Source of the DNA: Atkinsonella hypoxylon
Lineage: Eukaryota > Ascomycota > Sordariomycetes > Hypocreales > Clavicipitaceae
Assembly (NCBI GenBank): GCA_000729835.1
Contig: JFHB01000101.1
Span: 44,733-108,732 of the forward strand
DNA length: 64,000 nucleotides
Direction: 5' to 3'
A program made the translations under genes and the position numbers. Shown piece after piece: positions 58,981 to 64,000 of the stretch (its first letter is position 1; every line of letters starts with the position of its first letter). The notes under the pieces were generated by a model. That model saw only the letters and a list, made by a program, of their open reading frames with translations. It did not search any database and was not told the DNA's origin.

Positions 58981-61673
58981 ATGTATCAGCAACGGCTCTC
59001 GGCCTTGGTCGGGTCTCCTTGGCCTCTCTCAGGCGGATCGTCACCCTCCCCCAGGCTTTTATTAAACCGCCTATCCCACAACGCTGCTGATGGTGCTCAA
59101 ACCCGACCCATCTCGCCGGTTAGACCCTCGTCAACTTCCTCCCCGGCTCTCCGTCAGCGTCACCCTACTTCTTCCGTGCCTTTTCCTTCGTCATCTGCCA
59201 CCTCTGCTGCTACTACATCTGCGCACACACCCTCAGCATCCCCGCGCCTTTCTCCCTCTCCTGCTTCTTTGATTGCTTCCTACACAGCTATGTCAATGGC
59301 GTCGGCGTGTCATTCTGCAAGCTCAGACGTGTCAACGCCTCGATCATCTTCTCCCTCATCGTCTGTCAGCTCTGGTCGCTCTTCTAGCACCTCTGTATCT
59401 AATAAGCGGATGCCCATTTCCGGTCGCAGGCTTACCAACTTTAATCCTATGTCCACTGTCGACAGATTTGCCATAGAAGATGCAATGAAGATGGCAGCCC
59501 TTGACCAGCACCGCGGCTATGCCAAGGACTCGTTTTGCGAGGTCAAGCAGGGCCGCAATACAGAATACATCGCTCAATCCCAGGCTGCTGGATACCAAAT
59601 TATCCGCGAGCCTCTTTGGAACAAGGGTAAGTCCCTGTTGTTGCTGCTCCTGGCTCCTTGTCTGTTCGCGCCGAGTCTTCGATTTCAGAATCGGAGTTCA
59701 TCGTCCAGTAGATGTTCGTCGTTCTGTTCAATAAACTCCGAAATAGAATGCTGCTATTTTGTGCCGTGAGAGTACTGTGCGAGGCGTGTCTGCTAGAGTC
59801 TTGTACTGACAAGGTCGTTCCGTGTATTTGTCAATTTTGCAGGTCTCTCATTTACCCCCGAAGAGCGTGTTGCCAAGAACCTCACTGGACTCTTGCCGCA
59901 CGCAATGGAGAGCTTGCAAACTCAGTGCGTCAGAGCGATGAAGATGATCCAAAGTCGCCAGACGAGCATCGACAAATACCTGTATCTTTCCAACTTGAAG
60001 GACCAGAACATTGATTTGTTCTATCGCCTGCTGATGGACAACGTCCGCGAACTCATGCCCTTGGTTTACACACCTACCATTGGTGACGTCTGTTTACAAT
60101 ATTCCAGCCTGTACACTCGACCAGAGGCTTTGTACATCTCCATCAAACAAAGAAAGTCGATCCGAACCATGCTGCGAAACTGGCCGTGTGCAGATCCGGA
60201 GATCTGCGTTGTTACAGACGGATCTCGCATCCTCGGTCTTGGTGACCTGGGTATGAATGGAGTAGGCATCTCAGTAAGTTTGACAATACATAAAAAGCAT
60301 CGCATTGAACAGAACACAATCACCGACGACCAAAATACTGAAAAAAAAAATTTTTTTTTTGAGCAGATTGGCAAGCTGGCCTTGTACACTGCTGCCGCGG
60401 GCATACACCCCTCCAAGACGTTGCCCATTGTTCTGGACTGTGGCACCAATAATGAGGCCAACCTGAAGGATCCATTGTATCTGGGTCTGAGACAAAAGCG
60501 TCCTTCCGTAGAGGTTCAGCAGGCATTTATGGATGAATTCATGGAAGCCGTGAAGGATGTATATCCCACCATGGTTGTGCAGTTCGAGGACTTTGAGAGT
60601 GAAAAGGCCTTTAATTATCTCGACCGTTACAGAAACACGCATCGTGCGTTCAATGACGATATTCAGGGCACCGGTGCTGTCATTCTCGGCGGGTATGTGC
60701 TGTCCCTGTCTGGTGCAAACTGACCTTCATATGCGATTTGCAACAGACCACTTACAGCATCACTAGGTATATTGGCGCCGTAAACTTGGCTGGTGTGCCC
60801 ATTGAGGAGCAGCGTCTAGTCTTCATGGGCGCTGGCTCTGCTGGAGTTGGCGTCGCCAAGCAGCTCGTGGAATACTACACTCGTAGAGGGTTTTCTGAAG
60901 CAGACGCGCGTGATAAGTTCTTTTTGGTAGATACCAAGGGTCTCGTGACTAAAGACCGTGGTGATAAGCTCGCCGAGCACAAGAAGTACTTTGCTCGCAC
61001 TGACAACAACGGACATCAATTCCGCACGCTGGGTGAAGTCATTGAATATGTTAAGCCCAGCGCTCTCATTGGTCTCGCCGCCACACATGGTATATTCACC
61101 GAGTCCGTGGTTCGAGCACTGAAGGCTTCGGTTGACGTCGGCGGCCTGGGCCGCCGGCCCATCCTGTTTCCTCTTAGCAATCCCTTGACCAAGGCGGAGT
61201 GCACATTCGAGCAGGCCGTACAGTGGACCGATGGTTCCGTGATCTTCGCGTCCGGGTCTCCTTTCCAATCCTTTACCGTCAAGGTTGGAGGAGAAGCAGG
61301 TGAAGTGACATACCATCCCAATCAAGGCAATAACGTATACGTGTTCCCTGGTCTAGGCCTCGGCGCCATTCTTGCCAAGGCGTCCCGCGTCACGGACAAC
61401 ATGGTATACACTTCTGCCGAGGCATTGGCTGGGTCTTTGAATGCTGAGGAGATTCGCAAAGGCCTCATCTATCCTCGCATTGAGCGTGTACGCGACGCCA
61501 GCATCAATGTGGCGCGAGAAGTTATGAAGGCTGCTCGACGGGACGGTGTATCAGAACTTCCTGAACACTACTGGCACGAGTGGGAAGAATGGGGGGATGT
61601 TGCCTTGACAGCTTATATCAAGGAGCACATCTACAACCCCATGTGCTTCACCGATGCTCGAGGTCGCCTGTAA
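58981..61673 (+). CDS. Malic enzyme, probably mitochondrial NAD-type
   Basis: Exons 58981-59626, 59843-60273, 60367-60692 and 60767-61673, 769 residues. It oxidatively decarboxylates malate to pyruvate. Core motifs: PLVYTPTIGDVCLQYSSLY, ILGLGDLGMNGVGIS, GKLALYTAAAGI, the metal site FEDFESEKAF with FNDDIQGTG, the dinucleotide loop FMGAGSAGVGVA, and LSNPLTKAECTFEQA. The first 150 residues before FNPMSTVDRFAIED are an unusual Ser/Pro/Thr-rich stretch. From ATG 58981 they start MYQQRLSALV and carry Arg and Ser without acids, like a mitochondrial presequence. Later in-frame ATGs (for example 59290) would give the more usual length. Intron 2 (93 nt, 60274-60366) is stop-free and in frame. Cofactor preference is inferred. 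Confidence 0.92.
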
Positions 61674-64000
61674 GATGGGCAGCGGAGAAAGGGTGGAAAG
61701 TAAGTGTGAGATGATGAGTTTAAGTCATCATGATCGGGTATGAAATTGAGCATGGGTTGAGTAACATCCATATGATGTTTTGGGGGTTTTTCTTTTTCAA
61801 CTGCGAAACCTTTGCCTGTTACGATCGAGACAGGCCGTTCCACACGGCGATCCTGACGATGGCGGCATATCTTGCAATATACTAGGCGCATTCGTTAGCC
61901 ATAGTTACCCATAATGTTGTGGCCTCACTGGACAATATTGTATTTGAAGGAGTATATCAAGCTGAACTTTCATGTGCTTGTCTTCCATTCAGTGGTCAGT
62001 CCTGAGAAGTGGCTGGTGCAACAATTGTAAGGGGAAGCAATAATATGTTGGTGATTCATGTGTGGCCATGACATGATGAGGAGAGGATGATATGGACTTG
62101 AATACATCAGACGAGCGCGTGTCTTGGTAATCCCTTGGCCCCAAGTGGCTCATCTTAAGTGCAACAGGACAAGTAGAAAGTGGATAATTACGTACATTTC
62201 AATATGGGTCTCAACGTCGGGGAAAGATCGAAAACACCCGATACTCAAGGTCATGGCATAGGCCAGTCCGCAAGAACGGCCGGAGATTCAAGGGAGAAGG
62301 AGGCGTGGAAAGGCATCAAGCTCAACTTCAAAGCCTTGTCACTACCCATCCGTATCATTGACGTAACCCAAGAGCCGTTCAGACTGCCTTGTAGCAGGCA
62401 GCTCGAGCTTCTTGTGAAGGAAAGCGTAGTTTTGAAAACAAGAGAAACATGGAAGTTGTCGTTGCAATATTGAGGATTGAGTGTCTGTTTTTGGGGGGTG
62501 CGCTCGGCGATGCGCTCGGTGGCCGACGAAATCCGACCGGTCGGAAGCCCGATTTTCACCGAGCGGCGAAATATGTTGTGGGAAGCGTGATGGTATCGAC
62601 ATGACCCGTCGCGCCAAACCGTTATCGATTAACAGCTTGAAATTGTTTCGTGGAAAGCTACCAAGCATGTGACAGCCAGCGCTATTCCGAAAAAAGGAGC
62701 AGGCATTATTTAGTTACATAACTAGTTACCATTTCAAAAGAGTCTGACGTGCCATGTCTTTTTTTATCCTTTCTCCCCTTTACATTCGAGTGCGCGGAGA
62801 TGTAACCTATCTTAGCAGATAATACGCCTCTTGGGAAAAAAAAAAAAAAAAAGAAAACCCATTACTGAACACGCTGCGTAGTTAGCCTTCCCTGCTCGAC
62901 GCACCGAATAAGCCAAAGGAAGCAACTGCCCAACAAATCATACCTAACCAGCATCATTGTAAGATTTCCCAAGCTGTTTGCAGAAAGTGGGACGGAGCGC
63001 GTGTTCGCCGTTAAAACTAGACGGAGGTGAAATAGGAAAAGTGATCGAGTTCCATTGTAGAGCGGCGATTGAGTGCCGATGATCGTCATGCGGGGGGGGG
63101 GGGGGCTGACGAAAGTCGGTTGACTTGCATCGAGGTGTGCCCGGATCGGGGGTGGCGCATGCGCCCGTGATGGAATTCGCTTCCATGTTTCCATTCTACT
63201 TCCGGCCAGTCCAATTGAGAGTCCATCTGTAGCACGATTCGGCGAAAATGTTGCTTTGGGGTAGTCGTGTCCATGGCAGACAGACAAGAAAAGCTGGCCT
63301 TGAGAGAGAGAGATATATATATATATATATATACATATATACTTATTTATTTTCTAAATGATGCGCGAGCGAGCTTGAGACTCTGAATTGTTGTTGCAGG
63401 TTATCTGATATCCCTCGTTGTTTATTCGTCCGGACGCCTGATGGGTCGTTTGCCGCTCCACTGCTGCATTAGTGCGGTGCGCAATGGCCAACTTTGACAT
63501 GTGATGCGCACTGTGGGGTACACAGGCCTAGGTACCCATCGCGCGACCTGGTACGGGCAAGGCATTGTAACGTGTGTTTTGCTCAGCGAGCCCTACGAGG
63601 ATCTTAATCTTAAGAGGTCTGATGGAGTGTTGGAAAGTCACTGCTGAAGATAAAAAATATGTTTTCACAAGACCTCGTCGAGTTGGCAAGATCTATACTT
63701 GCCCCTTGGCTACTTACTTGGAGGTAGTACTTGAAAAGCACGGAAAGTGAGTGTAAATTATCTGTCAAATATAGGTACCTACCTACCTTGCTAGCGTCAG
63801 ACTGTCCATGCAGTTTTCTACGCACACCCCTGTTTTGTTTTCAAACCACCCTTGCTCTGAAAATCCTTTTCCACCCGTGACAGACGCTGGAATAATTAGG
63901 TGCTGCTGTTCTGGGCACATGCCACCACCACATGCATTTTGCATGTGCGAAAATCCTTTGCACCAATTAATATGCTGGCAGCACCCCCCTTCCCCCCCCC
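61674..64000. other. Intergenic to the window edge; no gene supported
   Basis: 2.3 kb downstream of the malic enzyme. Open frames of 97-141 codons (62180-62473 +, 62862-63287 -) have no recognisable content. Homopolymers: A-rich at 62837-62854, G14 at 63092-63105, C-rich at the last bases. It has ggtacct-type palindromes near 63530 and 63775. Confidence 0.5.
63303..63341. repeat. (ga)n(ta)n compound microsatellite
   Basis: gagagagagaga passes into tatatatatatatatatata with one interruption, in intergenic sequence. Confidence 0.9.

Overview
The window is nuclear DNA of a filamentous ascomycete. Genes carry short introns (about 55-220 nt) with GTANGT-like donors, CTRAY branch sites and YAG acceptors. 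The gene set and protein texture (NADP-glutamate dehydrogenase, Zn2Cys6 regulator, CMT1-type mannosyltransferase, HET-domain relic, DUF7730-like protein, DSC ubiquitin ligase) point to a Sordariomycete, probably Hypocreales. That placement is inference; species cannot be named from this sequence alone.

Layout. 1-672 is the 3' end of a Gly/Ser-rich repeat protein cut by the window edge, followed by about 2.8 kb with no convincing intact gene. 3.5-17.5 kb holds a CMT1-like mannosyltransferase (+), NADP-glutamate dehydrogenase (-), DNA polymerase delta catalytic subunit (-), a DUF7730-like protein (+) and a rhomboid protease (-). 18.9-27 kb is the most accessory stretch: a badly decayed HET-domain pseudogene, a small secreted cysteine-containing protein, a small membrane protein and 3.5 kb without a recognisable gene.

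27-46 kb is a housekeeping block: Zn2Cys6 transcription factor (+), Dsc1/Tul1-type RING ubiquitin ligase (-), HSBP1-like coiled-coil protein (+), KDEL-tailed protein disulfide isomerase (-), ribosomal protein uS14/S29 (+), mitochondrial EF-Tu (-), a PGA2-like protein (+), an 880-aa basic protein with repeated CxxC pairs (+) and ribosomal protein uL4 (+). 47-51 kb pairs an intact flavin monooxygenase (-) with a divergent, wrecked ABCC-type transporter (+). 52-62 kb carries a large acidic Telo_bind (POT1/CDC13-type) protein (+) and an NAD(P)-dependent malic enzyme (+). The last 2.3 kb has no gene I can support.

Functional links are mostly general: ER/Golgi quality control and secretion (PDI, Dsc1, PGA2, mannosyltransferase), translation (uS14, uL4, mitochondrial EF-Tu), genome maintenance (Pol delta, Telo_bind protein) and central metabolism (GDH, malic enzyme). 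No biosynthetic cluster, transposon, CRISPR array, rRNA or tRNA was recognised. Exon boundaries were derived by eye from splice signals, frame continuity and family conservation; every intron-containing model below closes in frame.
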